From Streptomyces pseudovenezuelae (GTDB taxonomy: Bacteria; Actinomycetota; Actinomycetes; Streptomycetales; Streptomycetaceae), in the NCBI RefSeq assembly GCF_029892565.1, contig NZ_JARXVH010000006.1, positions 372,001 through 436,000 on the forward strand: a DNA stretch of 64,000 nt, in the 5' to 3' direction. The notes below the pieces were generated by a model. The model had not been told where the DNA came from. It made no database searches and saw nothing but the letters and a program-made list of their open reading frames with translations. The first letter of the stretch is position 1, and every line of letters starts with the position of its first letter. The translations under genes were made by a program, and so were the position numbers. This document shows, piece after piece, positions 52,295-61,243 of this stretch.

Positions 52295-55033
52295 ATGTCT
52301 CCCATCCCCCGCAGGTCCCTCCTCAAGGCGGCCGCCGTCGCCGGAGCCGCCGCGCAGTTCAGCTGGGCGCTGGGCGCCAGGGACGCGCAGGCCGCGCCCG
52401 GAGCCGAGGCGGTCGATGCCGATCCGGTGACCCTGGACTGGCTGGAGGACGGCGGCCTCGGCGCCGCCCCCGGCTCCACCGTCGGTGTCCCGTGGCCCAA
52501 GGGCGCGTACGCGGCCGACCAGGCCTTCGCGCTGACGGATGCGGACGGCAAGGCCGTGCCCGTGCAGTCGTGGCCGATCGCCTACTGGCCTGACGGCTCC
52601 CTCAAGTGGACGGCCCACGCGGTGAGTTCGGGCACCGGCAAGCTCACCCTCGCCGTCGGCGCGACGAGTGCTCCCGAGAAGAAGGTCACCGTCGACCGGA
52701 GCGGCGGCACCATCGACGTCTCCACCGGGGTCATCGACGTGAAGATCGGCAAGTCCGGCTCCACGCTGGTGAAATCGGTGAAGCGCGGCTCGACGGAGAT
52801 CGCCAGGAACGGGCGGCTCGTCCTGCTGCGGCAGCCCGAGATCGAGGACGGAGACCAGGGCACGGTCAAGTACGAGCGCTTCGAGAGCGCCATCGGCGCG
52901 GTGACCGTCGAACAGGACGGCCCGGTCCGGGCCGTGGTCCGCATCGACGGCAAGCACCGCAAGGGGGACCGGAGTTGGCTGCCGTTCTCCATCCGGCTGT
53001 ACTTCTACGCCGGTGCCGACTCCTTCCGCATGGTGCACACCATCACGTTCGACGGGAAGCAGGAACCGGGCAAGGCTAGCGGTGACTTCATCCGCGGGCT
53101 CGGCGTCCGCTTCGGCGTGCCGATGCGCGACGAGGCCTACGACCGGCACATCCGCATCGGCGGCGAAGGAACCGGGCTGCTGCGGGAGGCGGTCAAGGGG
53201 ATCACCGGACTGCGCCGCGACCCGGGCGCGGCCGTGCAGGCGGCGCAGTACGCGGGGCAGAAGCTGCCCGACCCGGCCACCTGGGACCAGCGGGTCACCA
53301 CCCGCCTCCAGTACATCCCCGAGTGGGGCGACTACACCCTCTCCCAGCTCTCCGCCGACGGCTTCACCCTGCGCAAGCGCACCAAGAAGGGACACGGCTG
53401 GATCGGCGCCGGCGGTGGCGGGCGGGCGTCCGGGTTCGGCTACGTCGGTGGCGCGAGCGGCGGATTCTCCTTCGGGCTGAGGGACTTCTGGGAGAAGCAC
53501 CCCGCCCAGCTCGACATCCGCGACGCCCAGACCGACGAGGCCGAGGTCACCCTCTGGCTCTGGTCGCCCGAGGCGCAGCCCATGGACCTGCGCTTCTACC
53601 ACGACGGCATGGGCCAGGACACCTACGCAGAACAGCTCCAGGGCCTGGAGATCACCTACGAGGACTACGAACCCGAGTTCGGCACCCCGTACGGCATCGC
53701 CCGCACCTCCGAACTCCTCTTCTGGGCCAACGAGTCGACCCCCTCGGCCGAGACACTGGCCCAACAGGTCGAGGCCGTAAGGGTGTTGCCCCAACTTGCC
53801 GCCCCGCCCAAGCAGCTCATCAAGGCCAAGGTCTTCGGCCCCGGTCTCTACTCCGAGCCGGACCGCTCCACGCCCGCCAAGGCGAAGATCGAGGACCATC
53901 TCGACTTCCTCTTCACCTACTACAAGGACCAGGTGGAGCAACGCCGTTGGTACGGCTTCTGGGACTACGGCGACATCATGCACAGCTACGACACCGTCAG
54001 ACACCAGTGGCGGTACGACATCGGCGGGTACGCCTGGGACAACTCCGAGCTCTCGCCCGACCTTTGGCTCTGGTTCGCGTACCTCCGCTCGGGCCGCGCC
54101 GACATCTTCCGCTTCGCGGAGTCGATGACCCGGCACACCGGCGAGGTGGACGTCTACCACCTGGGGGAGTGGGCGGGCCTCGGCACCCGGCACGGTGTGC
54201 AGCACTACGCCGACAGCGCCAAGCAACAACGCATCGCCAACACCACGTACCGCCGCTACTACTACTTCCTCACCGCCGACGAGCGGGTCGGCGACCTCAT
54301 GCACGCCAACGTCGACTCCGACGAGACGTTCCTCGTCCTCGACCCGATCCGCAAGATCCGCACCGAGCCGTACACACCCGACCGGCACGCTCTGTCGATC
54401 GGGTTCGGCACGGACTGGAGCGGTCTTGTCTCGGCGTGGCTGACCGAGTGGGAGCGCAAGGGGCCCAAGTGGGAGAAGGCCAAGGCGCGGGTCCTGTCCA
54501 CGATGGAGACGATTGCCGCGCAGCCCAACGGGTTCGTGCAGGGGAGCGGGTTGTACGACCTCGACACGGGCAGGTTCGCGATCGCGGGCGCGCCTGTCGT
54601 CTCCGTGTCCCACCTCTCGGCCGTCTTCGGTCTCAATGAGCTGTGCGCCGAGCTGATCGACCTGGTGGACATGCCGAAATTCAATGAGGCGTACTTCGAC
54701 TACTGCCGGTACTTCAACGCCAGCAAGACGGAGCAAGCTGCGCGGTACGGCTCCAACTTCGGGACTCTGCTGCTGTTCCAGGGGCATTCGCGGCTCGATG
54801 CGTACGCGGCCGTCCAGACCGGGGACGCTGCGCTGGCCAAGCGGGCGTGGAGCAAGTTCTACAGCTCCGACGGTTATATGGAGTCCTCGCCTTGGAAGAC
54901 CGTGGAGTTGAGCGGGCCGGTTGCTCTGGTCGCGGGTAGTGAGGCGAGTTGGGTGTCCACGAATGACACCGCGCTGTACGGGCTTGCCGCGATCGAGAAT
55001 TTGGCGTTGCTCGGGGACAAGATGCCGTCGTAA
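52295..55033 (+). CDS. exo-rhamnogalacturonan-lyase-like enzyme (YetA/PcRGLX type), Tat-exported
   Basis: This 912-residue protein opens with a twin-arginine signal (PRRSLLKAAAVAGAAAQFSW, cut near AQAA). An N-terminal beta domain (WPIAYWPDGSLKWTAHAV) and a central domain follow. A large aromatic-rich helical barrel starts near residue 500 (RWYGFWDYGDIMHSYD, IGGYAWDNSELSPDLWLWFAY, HLGEWAGLGTRHGVQHYAD). This pattern fits the YetA/PcRGLX family, which removes units from rhamnogalacturonan I. With the ABC importer and YesL-like protein it forms a pectin side-chain utilisation unit. The family call is from memory of the pattern, so moderate. Confidence 0.75.
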   Translation: MSPIPRRSLLKAAAVAGAAAQFSWALGARDAQAAPGAEAVDADPVTLDWLEDGGLGAAPGSTVGVPWPKGAYAADQAFALTDADGKAVPVQSWPIAYWPDGSLKWTAHAVSSGTGKLTLAVGATSAPEKKVTVDRSGGTIDVSTGVIDVKIGKSGSTLVKSVKRGSTEIARNGRLVLLRQPEIEDGDQGTVKYERFESAIGAVTVEQDGPVRAVVRIDGKHRKGDRSWLPFSIRLYFYAGADSFRMVHTITFDGKQEPGKASGDFIRGLGVRFGVPMRDEAYDRHIRIGGEGTGLLREAVKGITGLRRDPGAAVQAAQYAGQKLPDPATWDQRVTTRLQYIPEWGDYTLSQLSADGFTLRKRTKKGHGWIGAGGGGRASGFGYVGGASGGFSFGLRDFWEKHPAQLDIRDAQTDEAEVTLWLWSPEAQPMDLRFYHDGMGQDTYAEQLQGLEITYEDYEPEFGTPYGIARTSELLFWANESTPSAETLAQQVEAVRVLPQLAAPPKQLIKAKVFGPGLYSEPDRSTPAKAKIEDHLDFLFTYYKDQVEQRRWYGFWDYGDIMHSYDTVRHQWRYDIGGYAWDNSELSPDLWLWFAYLRSGRADIFRFAESMTRHTGEVDVYHLGEWAGLGTRHGVQHYADSAKQQRIANTTYRRYYYFLTADERVGDLMHANVDSDETFLVLDPIRKIRTEPYTPDRHALSIGFGTDWSGLVSAWLTEWERKGPKWEKAKARVLSTMETIAAQPNGFVQGSGLYDLDTGRFAIAGAPVVSVSHLSAVFGLNELCAELIDLVDMPKFNEAYFDYCRYFNASKTEQAARYGSNFGTLLLFQGHSRLDAYAAVQTGDAALAKRAWSKFYSSDGYMESSPWKTVELSGPVALVAGSEASWVSTNDTALYGLAAIENLALLGDKMPS

Positions 55034-55082
55034 TCGGCTGCGGGTGCGTCGTGGCTGGTCGCGCAGTTCCCCGCACCCCTGA
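55034..55082 (-). repeat. dispersed GGGGAACTGCGCGA element, copy 3
   Basis: Read on the minus strand this is CAGGGGTGCGGGGAACTGCG then CGACCAGCCACGACGCACCC. It directly follows the lyase stop and lies between two convergent genes. A second short GCGGGGAACTGCGC on the plus strand at about 55089 makes an inverted pair with it, so the two could form a hairpin. Confidence 0.6.
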
Positions 55083-55114
55083 CGGAGTGCGGGGAACTGC
55101 GCTGGAAAGCAGGC

Positions 55115-57589
55115 CTAGTTCATCCTTCCCAAGACCTCCCGTACTTGCCGGACGTTCCGGATGCGCTGCTCGTATGTCGCGCCGAGTGCGAGCAGCAGGA
55201 GTCCGGCTAGGGCGGGAGGTGCCCAGCGGGGGAGTGCGCCGGTCAACTGGACCAGGTACGGGGCCAGTTCGTGCAGCGTGACCAGGGTGAGGACCGAGCC
55301 GCCGAGCACCAGGGGTGCTTGGAGCCGGTGGCGGGCGCCCAGCAGGGTGAGGAGAAGCGCCGTCGTGCCCAGCAGCAGGGGGCGCGTCCATTCCGGGTCG
55401 GTCCAGGCCGCGGCCAGGCTCGGCAGGAGGGTGGCGGCGAGGCCGGGGCCGTACGCCGTCCAGGACTGGATCCGTGGATCGCGGCCCCGGCGCAGGTGGC
55501 CGACGAGCAGCGCCGGGACGGTGACCGGGAGCGTGTACGCCTCCGGGACCCCGATGCGCCAGGCCGCCAGCCGCACCCAGGCGGCCAGCACGAACAGGGC
55601 GACGGACGCGTAGCCGACGGCGCGGCGGTCGGGGCGGATCGCCACGCCCGCGGTGATCACCGCGCCCAGGCCGAGCACCAGGGCCAGCATCGGCGGGTCG
55701 ACGACGGCGAGCCCCACCGCGAGCAGCCCGGCCACCGCTCCCGTGACCTCGATCGCCACGGTCGTGGGCGAGTTGCCCAGACGCGCGGCGAGCAGCGCGG
55801 CGGCCACGGGGACCGCCAGCACCAACAGCGCGGTGTGCTGCGGCTGCCAGCCGGCGGCGGCGCCCGTCGCGACGGCCAATGCGGTGGCGTAGACGAGTGC
55901 GGTCGGTGCCATGACCGGGGTGAGGGGCCTGAGTTGCTTCAGCCAGGAGGCTCCCGCGAACAGGGCTGTGAGGGCGGACAGGACGGTCAAGGTCGCCGTC
56001 TGCGATGCGAGGGCGGTGAAGGAGAGGGTGAGGGAGGTGAGGAGCGCGAGGACGGTGAGGATCAGGGCGGTCGCCTGCGCGGACGGGTAGGGGGTGGTCC
56101 GGGCGGGCGGGAGGTCGGTCGCCTGCGCGGTGCTCTCCGCCGAGGGGATGTCAGTCCGCTCCGCGTGCGGGTCCTCCGTCGCCCACCCGCGTATCCACAC
56201 GGCCGTCGCGAGCATCCCTGCCGTCGTGCCGCCCAGGACCGACAGCCCGGCGGCATACGGCAGTTCGAGCACCGCTGGGAGTACGAGAACCGTCGCCCAC
56301 GCCAGGGCCAGGGCGCCGATGACGGCCCGTCGGCGCCACGTCGTGTCGCGTACGGCCGACAGCAGTACGACGGCGACGACCGCGAGAACCACCGGCACCG
56401 CCACCGCATGCGGCGGCCACGGGTTGTCGAGCGTCACCGCGGCGCGCGCGTCGGACGGGGCACCCGCCCAGGCGCGGGCCGCCCAGGAGACAGGGCCGAC
56501 GAGGGAGACCGCGACCAGCGGGGCGGCCCAGAGCAGGGACAGGGCCTGGACGCCGGCGGAGGCCAGGGCCAGTCCGCGTCGTACGGAGTCGGGGAGCGGG
56601 GTCCGCCAGGCCGCCAACAGGGCGACGCCGCACAGGAGATGAGCCGGCACCGTCCAGTCGGCCGGCAGGGACACGCGCAGGATGCCGCCGGCCGCGGTGA
56701 CCAGCAGCAGACCCGCCGCGACGGCGCCGCTCGCGGCGGTGACCGGCTGCCGCAGGCGCCATGCGGCGCCGAGCGCGATCACCGCCGCGAGGACGAGGAG
56801 CGCCGCCGCACGGGCGGCGGCGCTCGGGCCGGCTGCGTCCCAGGAGAGCCAGCCGGCCGCCCATGCGCCGAAGCCGCCCATGGCGCACGCGCTGATCGCG
56901 GCGATCAGACGGACGGACTTGGCGGTGTTCCACAGCGCCACGATCGTGTCGAGACCGGCCGTCACCAGGAGTGCGGCCGTGATGCCGTACGGACCCGCGT
57001 TCGCCGCGATCGCCCAGAGGAGGAGCGGGAGTTGGGCCGCGAGCAGCCCGGAGGGCACGGACAGGCGCAGTGCGGCGGTGGCCGACAACAGCCCGTACCC
57101 CGTCCACAGCGCCGCCAGTGCCGTCGCCGCGAGTGCCGAGTACGCCGTGCCGTCGGTGCCGGTGAACACCACCTCGTGCAGCGCGTACGCGTCCAGCACC
57201 GTCAGCGCGAGGCCCAGCCCCGCCACCGACTCGGCCGTCGACCGCAAGCCCCGCTTCAGCAGCGCCACCGGCGTCCCGAGTGCGGCCAGCGTGACCGCGC
57301 CGAGCACCAGGGACCGTCCGGCGATGCCCATGTGCCCCCAGCTGACCAGCGTGAACGCGATCGCCGCGATGGTGAGGAGCACGCCACCGAGGACGAGCAG
57401 CACGTTCTGGACGCGCGGTGCGGAGGCCTCGGGGCGGGGCGGCGCGAGAGGCCCTCGGGGTACGGGCTGCTGGAGGGCGGTGACCAGCCAGGCCCGGCGC
57501 ATGAGCAACTGGGCCCGGCGGGCGTCGAGTTGCCAGAGCTCCGAGTCGAGAATCCGTAGTTCCTCGGCCGGTGGCGGAAGGTGCGTCAT
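55115..57589 (-). CDS. giant polytopic membrane protein (SCO7613 C-terminal-like)
   Basis: This ~824-residue protein has a short soluble N-terminus (EELRILDSELWQLDARRAQLLMRRAWL) and then about 20 or more membrane helices, mostly Ala/Leu/Val. A hydrophilic Thr/Pro-rich loop sits near the middle. It resembles large actinobacterial membrane proteins related to DUF2157-type proteins. No catalytic motif is evident. The ATG at 57589 (AAGG before it) is preferred to 57625. It is convergent with the lyase gene. Confidence 0.75.
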   Translation of the reverse strand: MTHLPPPAEELRILDSELWQLDARRAQLLMRRAWLVTALQQPVPRGPLAPPRPEASAPRVQNVLLVLGGVLLTIAAIAFTLVSWGHMGIAGRSLVLGAVTLAALGTPVALLKRGLRSTAESVAGLGLALTVLDAYALHEVVFTGTDGTAYSALAATALAALWTGYGLLSATAALRLSVPSGLLAAQLPLLLWAIAANAGPYGITAALLVTAGLDTIVALWNTAKSVRLIAAISACAMGGFGAWAAGWLSWDAAGPSAAARAAALLVLAAVIALGAAWRLRQPVTAASGAVAAGLLLVTAAGGILRVSLPADWTVPAHLLCGVALLAAWRTPLPDSVRRGLALASAGVQALSLLWAAPLVAVSLVGPVSWAARAWAGAPSDARAAVTLDNPWPPHAVAVPVVLAVVAVVLLSAVRDTTWRRRAVIGALALAWATVLVLPAVLELPYAAGLSVLGGTTAGMLATAVWIRGWATEDPHAERTDIPSAESTAQATDLPPARTTPYPSAQATALILTVLALLTSLTLSFTALASQTATLTVLSALTALFAGASWLKQLRPLTPVMAPTALVYATALAVATGAAAGWQPQHTALLVLAVPVAAALLAARLGNSPTTVAIEVTGAVAGLLAVGLAVVDPPMLALVLGLGAVITAGVAIRPDRRAVGYASVALFVLAAWVRLAAWRIGVPEAYTLPVTVPALLVGHLRRGRDPRIQSWTAYGPGLAATLLPSLAAAWTDPEWTRPLLLGTTALLLTLLGARHRLQAPLVLGGSVLTLVTLHELAPYLVQLTGALPRWAPPALAGLLLLALGATYEQRIRNVRQVREVLGRMN

Positions 57590-57706
57590 GCCTTGGAGTG
57601 TGGTGCGCGTCACGTCACCCGGCATGAGTGCGCGTACTCAGAACGTACTCAATCCCGACGTACCCGCATCCCCGTGCAATGCCCCGCCCGCGGGCAGACT
57701 CTCTCC

Positions 57707-58162
57707 ATGGACTGGTCCCACTACCGTTTTCGCAGCCTGTGGCCGCTGCCCGCGCCCCCGGCCAGGGTGTACGAAGTTCTCGAACAGGCCGAGGACTACC
57801 CGCGCTGGTGGCCCCAGGTGCGCGAGGTGACCAAGGTCGACGACACCACCGGCACCATCCGGATCCGCTCCCTCCTCCCGTACGACCTGACCTTCACCGC
57901 ACGCGAGGCGCGGCGCGATCCGGTGGCCGGGGTGCTGGAGATCGCCATGTCCGGGGACCTGGAGGGCTGGGCGCGCTGGACGCTCGGCGCCGACTCCACC
58001 GACACCGCCGTCACGCTGGCCCGCTACGACCAGGTCGTCGACGTGCACAAGCCGCTGCTCAGGCGCCTCGCCGTACCCGGACGACCGCTGTTCCGCGCCA
58101 ACCACCGGCTGATGATGCGGGCCGGACGGCGGGGCCTGGCCGCCTACTTGGAAGCGGTTTGA
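57707..58162 (+). CDS. SRPBCC-fold (polyketide cyclase/START-like) protein
   Basis: This 151-residue protein shows the SRPBCC pattern: SLWPLPAPPARVYEVLEQAEDYPRWWPQVREV at the start and FRANHRLMMRAGRRGLAAYLEAV in the last helix. The fold binds hydrophobic ligands. The ATG is 6 bases after a CAGACT -10-like box, so it is probably leaderless. It is the last host protein gene before the mobile element, 39 bases before the tRNA. Confidence 0.82.
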   Translation: MDWSHYRFRSLWPLPAPPARVYEVLEQAEDYPRWWPQVREVTKVDDTTGTIRIRSLLPYDLTFTAREARRDPVAGVLEIAMSGDLEGWARWTLGADSTDTAVTLARYDQVVDVHKPLLRRLAVPGRPLFRANHRLMMRAGRRGLAAYLEAV

Positions 58163-58201
58163 AGGAAACCCGCGAAGGCCTGTATTGTTCAGTGCGTTCC
58201 C

Positions 58202-58273
58202 GGGCGATTAGCTCAGTGGGAGAGCGCTTCGTTCACACCGAAGAGGTCACTGGTTCGAACCCAGTATCGCCCA
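58202..58273 (+). tRNA. tRNA-Val (CAC), occupied by the mobile element
   Basis: All 72 bases match the tRNA-Val(CAC) at 47981-48052, so the tRNA stays functional after insertion. The sequences diverge about three bases after the discriminator (CACC shared, then CGG there and ATA here). The serine recombinase frame on the other strand enters this gene. Confidence 0.95.
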
Positions 58274-60032
58274 CCATAAGAAGTTCATTGGAACCCGGTA
58301 CCTTCCAGGGGCCGCCCACCAGGGCGGCCCCTGTTAGTTGCAGGGCAGCGCCTGTCCCCGGCTGGGGGCGGGCGCTTTGCTGTTTGGGGGCCGGTAGGAC
58401 GGCCCGGAGGCTGGCCGGGGCCTCTGGCGGCCCCGTGGGGGCCTTCTGGCTCTGCACTGTGTGCAGGGTGTTGAACGGCTCCTTGAGCTTGTGGCTCACC
58501 CGGACGTTGCCGTTCGAGTCCTCGTCGATGTACAGCGCCTCGAAGAGAGCCTGGTTCAGCCGGCGGCGCTGCTGGTCGTTGCAGCGCTGGTACAACGCCT
58601 GTGGATCTTCCAGAAGTTGCAAGCAAGTCTCGATGATCTCTGCCGCTGTGCTGAGGTCTTCATCGACGTCTCGCAGCCGGGTTGTCAGGCGATCCCGCTG
58701 CTTGGTGATTTCCCGCAGCTTGGCCTTGATCTTGCCCTGGGGCAGGCTGCCGTCGGCAGCTAGGTCGATGAGGTTGCTCTCCTTGGTGTCGAGCGCACGA
58801 AGCTGTTTCGTGAGCTGGGCTTGGAGGAGCTTGGTCGTTGCCTTCTGCTCATCGACCATGGTGGTCAGTTCTGAGTGCATGGTCGAGACGAACTTAGATG
58901 TGAAGCGCACCGTGGCGTAGTGGTCCTCGACGGCTTCCTCGGCCTGTTCGATCGGCACGTACGGCATCTCGCAGATGTGATCGAAGCGGCCGTTACAAAA
59001 GAAGTACCGATAGACGTTGCCGTGCCGGTTGGTGGCGTTCTGGATGATCATGCGACGGCGGTCACCACGGTGACGACGGCAGGAGCCGCAGAACAATGAG
59101 CCCTTCAGCTCGTGGTGATGGACTCGTCGCTTCTCGCGAGCGCTGTTTCGGGAATCTGCGACCATCTGGACTTCGTCGAAGAGGTCTTGGGTGACCAGTG
59201 GCGTATGACGACCCTTGTACTTCTTGTCCTCGTGGGTGATCCAGCCGCAGTAGTAGTCGTCGCGCAGGACGACGTACAGCCGGTTGGTGGAGATCCCCCG
59301 CTCCTCTGGGTACCGCGCGTTACGGGGCATACGCAGCCCACGGTCGTACAGTTCTTGTGCCACTTCGTCCACGGTGTACTCACCCGTGGCATACAGCTCG
59401 AAGGCTAGGCGGACGAACGGGCCACGCACCGGGTCGACGATGACGGTGCGAACCTTGCGGTCATCGATGTACTCGATGGTGTTGAGGTAGCCGACAGGGG
59501 CGCGGGTGATTGTGCCGCCGTTGCGGGCCTTGTTGGCCATCTTGGTCTTGACGTCCTCGCCGCTTTGGCGGACCGCAAGCCAGTTGAAAACGTCGGTGAC
59601 CGCCTCCATGGCTTCGGCCATATCTCCGTCGCCGAAGTTCTCTTTGGTGGACACCAATTTGACGCCGAACTGCTCAAGCTGTCGTTTGGTTATGGCGGCG
59701 TCGATGTAGTTCCGGAAGACGCGCGATCGCATGTAGATGATGACGCAATCTACGTCACGCTGTTCTACGATGCGCTTAATCATCTGGCGAAATACTGGGC
59801 GCTTGGCGATCGTTTGTGCGGAGTTTCCGGGCTCGACGTACTCATCGACTACGTCAACTCCCAACTCTCTGGCTTTTTGTTCCGCATGCTTTCGCTGCGT
59901 GTTGATCGAGTTACCTTCGGGGTCGAAGTCGGCGTCCGTGTCCATCTGGCGTTTGGACGAAACACGCAAGTACAAAACTGCTCGTTTCACAGCACCTTCC
60001 TTGCGATGCTTGCTCAATGTCTGAGATGGCAT
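58233..60032 (-). CDS. large serine recombinase (integrase)
   Basis: This 599-residue protein has an N-terminal resolvase domain (YLRVSSKRQ, catalytic Ser25; VIIYMRSRVFRNYIDAA). A recombinase domain follows (APVGYLNTIEYID, GISTNRLYVVLRDDYYCGWI), then a zinc ribbon (LFCGSCRRHRGDRR) and a coiled-coil part (KLLQAQLTKQLRALDTKESNLIDL). It catalyses integration and excision through a 2-base crossover. ATG 60032 has AAGGAG upstream; GTG 59990 also has a ribosome site. The last ~12 residues are antisense tRNA-Val, and the TGA falls in its anticodon loop, so the C-terminus is probably chimeric with host DNA. Confidence 0.9.
   Translation of the reverse strand: MPSQTLSKHRKEGAVKRAVLYLRVSSKRQMDTDADFDPEGNSINTQRKHAEQKARELGVDVVDEYVEPGNSAQTIAKRPVFRQMIKRIVEQRDVDCVIIYMRSRVFRNYIDAAITKRQLEQFGVKLVSTKENFGDGDMAEAMEAVTDVFNWLAVRQSGEDVKTKMANKARNGGTITRAPVGYLNTIEYIDDRKVRTVIVDPVRGPFVRLAFELYATGEYTVDEVAQELYDRGLRMPRNARYPEERGISTNRLYVVLRDDYYCGWITHEDKKYKGRHTPLVTQDLFDEVQMVADSRNSAREKRRVHHHELKGSLFCGSCRRHRGDRRRMIIQNATNRHGNVYRYFFCNGRFDHICEMPYVPIEQAEEAVEDHYATVRFTSKFVSTMHSELTTMVDEQKATTKLLQAQLTKQLRALDTKESNLIDLAADGSLPQGKIKAKLREITKQRDRLTTRLRDVDEDLSTAAEIIETCLQLLEDPQALYQRCNDQQRRRLNQALFEALYIDEDSNGNVRVSHKLKEPFNTLHTVQSQKAPTGPPEAPASLRAVLPAPKQQSARPQPGTGAALQLTGAALVGGPWKVPGSNELLMVGDTGFEPVTSSV
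58236..58276. other. candidate attachment site at the tRNA-Val 3' half
   Basis: The element begins at or within the 3' half of the tRNA. Shared sequence with the empty tRNA-Val copy ends at about 58276. Only one element end is visible, so the exact crossover and the direct repeat cannot be fixed. Confidence 0.5.
58306..58333. terminator. 12-bp hairpin inside the recombinase 3' end
   Basis: CAGGGGCCGCCC (58306-58317) pairs perfectly with GGGCGGCCCCTG (58322-58333). It lies 33 bases from the tRNA, within the last codons of the recombinase frame. It may be a tRNA terminator brought by the element or an arm of the attachment site. Confidence 0.6.
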
Positions 60033-60094
60033 TTGTTCTCCTTCCTGGCGCTATTGGTGTTTTAGCAGTCCTATGGTAACTCCGTTATAGCTAA

Positions 60095-60982
60095 TTACCG
60101 AGGGCTACTTTGGCTGGGTGGCCCGTTAGGGTGGGCCGTACTTCCCGGGTCGCCAGTGATGAACGCTGGAAATTCATCGGTCGTCACGACATGAAATAGC
60201 CCAGTGCTCACGAGGTCACGCAAGCGCGGTTCCTTTGCTAGTGCTGCACGGATCACGGTTTTCCGCTTGCCGTCAGGTACGACCCAGGCCACTGCCGGGA
60301 ACAATCCGTGTTCCTGCTGATGGATGCCGGTGTTCGCGTAGTGCTGGTACTGGAGCGCCTTCCGCACAATGACCGGAGTGTGTTCGGTGGCGTTGTCGGC
60401 CTCGATGAACAGGTGGTTCTCGTAGTCTCCAGCTGCCGTGATCGCGAACAGGTCGGGCTTGAGCCACTGCCGCGCGCCGTGCGCCGACAAGAACGTCCGC
60501 CAGCACTCTGGTTCGGCTTCGAGCCGTAGCAACTCGATCGCGCCTTGGCGGGCTAGCTCGTACAGGCGGATGGCCAGGTCAGCGGCAGCGAGCGTGTGGG
60601 CGATGAAGCTCGGAGATGGTTCACTGTAACGACGGCGGGCGGGGTCGCCATGACGAGCACGAAGTAGGCGTTCGCCGCTCGCGCCGAGCTGCCAAGTGAT
60701 GCCTTGACTTCCGGCCCGCACGCCTCCGATCCTGCGATGCAGTCGGGTTATCAGGCGGTGGGATTCCAGTCGGCCCAGTACCCGGATAGTGGCAACCGCA
60801 GCGGCCATCTCTGTGGCGTGGCTTTTTCCGCTACCCGCTTCTTGCGGCTCGCTGCCGATCGGGAAATGCAGCCGTCGGATAAGTACGGTGGTCAGTGCGC
60901 GGTGTGTGCGCAGTGATTCAAGAATGGATAGATCGCGCTCGGAGAGCGATTCGATCAAACTAGCAATATCGTTGTACTTCAT
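60095..60982 (-). CDS. replication-relaxation-like protein
   Basis: This 295-residue protein begins with a winged-helix-like region (IESLSERDLSILESLRTHRALTTVLIRRLHF, then VLGRLESHRLITRLHRRIGG). It continues with HTLAAADLAIRLYELAR, WLKPDLFAI and HLFIEADNATEHTPVIVRKALQY, the layout of the actinobacterial Replic_Relax family. That family is found in plasmids and integrative elements beside a TraG/VirD4-like ATPase, as here, and may start DNA processing. AAAGGAG precedes the ATG. The family is assigned by pattern, not search. Confidence 0.78.
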   Translation of the reverse strand: MKYNDIASLIESLSERDLSILESLRTHRALTTVLIRRLHFPIGSEPQEAGSGKSHATEMAAAVATIRVLGRLESHRLITRLHRRIGGVRAGSQGITWQLGASGERLLRARHGDPARRRYSEPSPSFIAHTLAAADLAIRLYELARQGAIELLRLEAEPECWRTFLSAHGARQWLKPDLFAITAAGDYENHLFIEADNATEHTPVIVRKALQYQHYANTGIHQQEHGLFPAVAWVVPDGKRKTVIRAALAKEPRLRDLVSTGLFHVVTTDEFPAFITGDPGSTAHPNGPPSQSSPR

Positions 60983-61243
60983 AGATATCTCCTTTCTTTA
61001 CGTTGCTTTCGTGCAACTTTCTTTCGTTGCAGACCGCTTCCTCGCTACGCGGTAGGTGATGGGTTCGTAAGGGGTTCCTCTTGTCGGTGCGGCGGGGCGG
61101 CCGGGAGCGCGAGGACAGGCACGAGATGCCGGTCAGTCCCCTCCCGCGCTGTGACAGTGACCGGGGTTGTCCTGCGCGAATGTGCCGATGATCTCCGTCG
61201 TGGAGAGAGCAGCGAAGAGAGGGGCGAAGAAAGCACTGCTCGT
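60983..61243 (-). other. gap between ATPase and replication-relaxation genes
   Basis: No gene is firmly supported. A 95-codon frame (60960-61247) starts at an ATG overlapping the ATPase stop by four bases, which is suggestive. Its product is Arg/Ser/His-rich with no coherent fold, and codon bias is weak. I treat it as a possible small gene or leader. The promoter-like A/T-rich tract at about 60980-61030 precedes the replication-relaxation gene. Confidence 0.3.

Noticed and set aside
52184..54787. 867-codon minus-strand frame opposite the lyase gene
   Set aside because: The opposite strand carries a coherent Tat-exported enzyme with normal codon bias; the antisense product has no motif.
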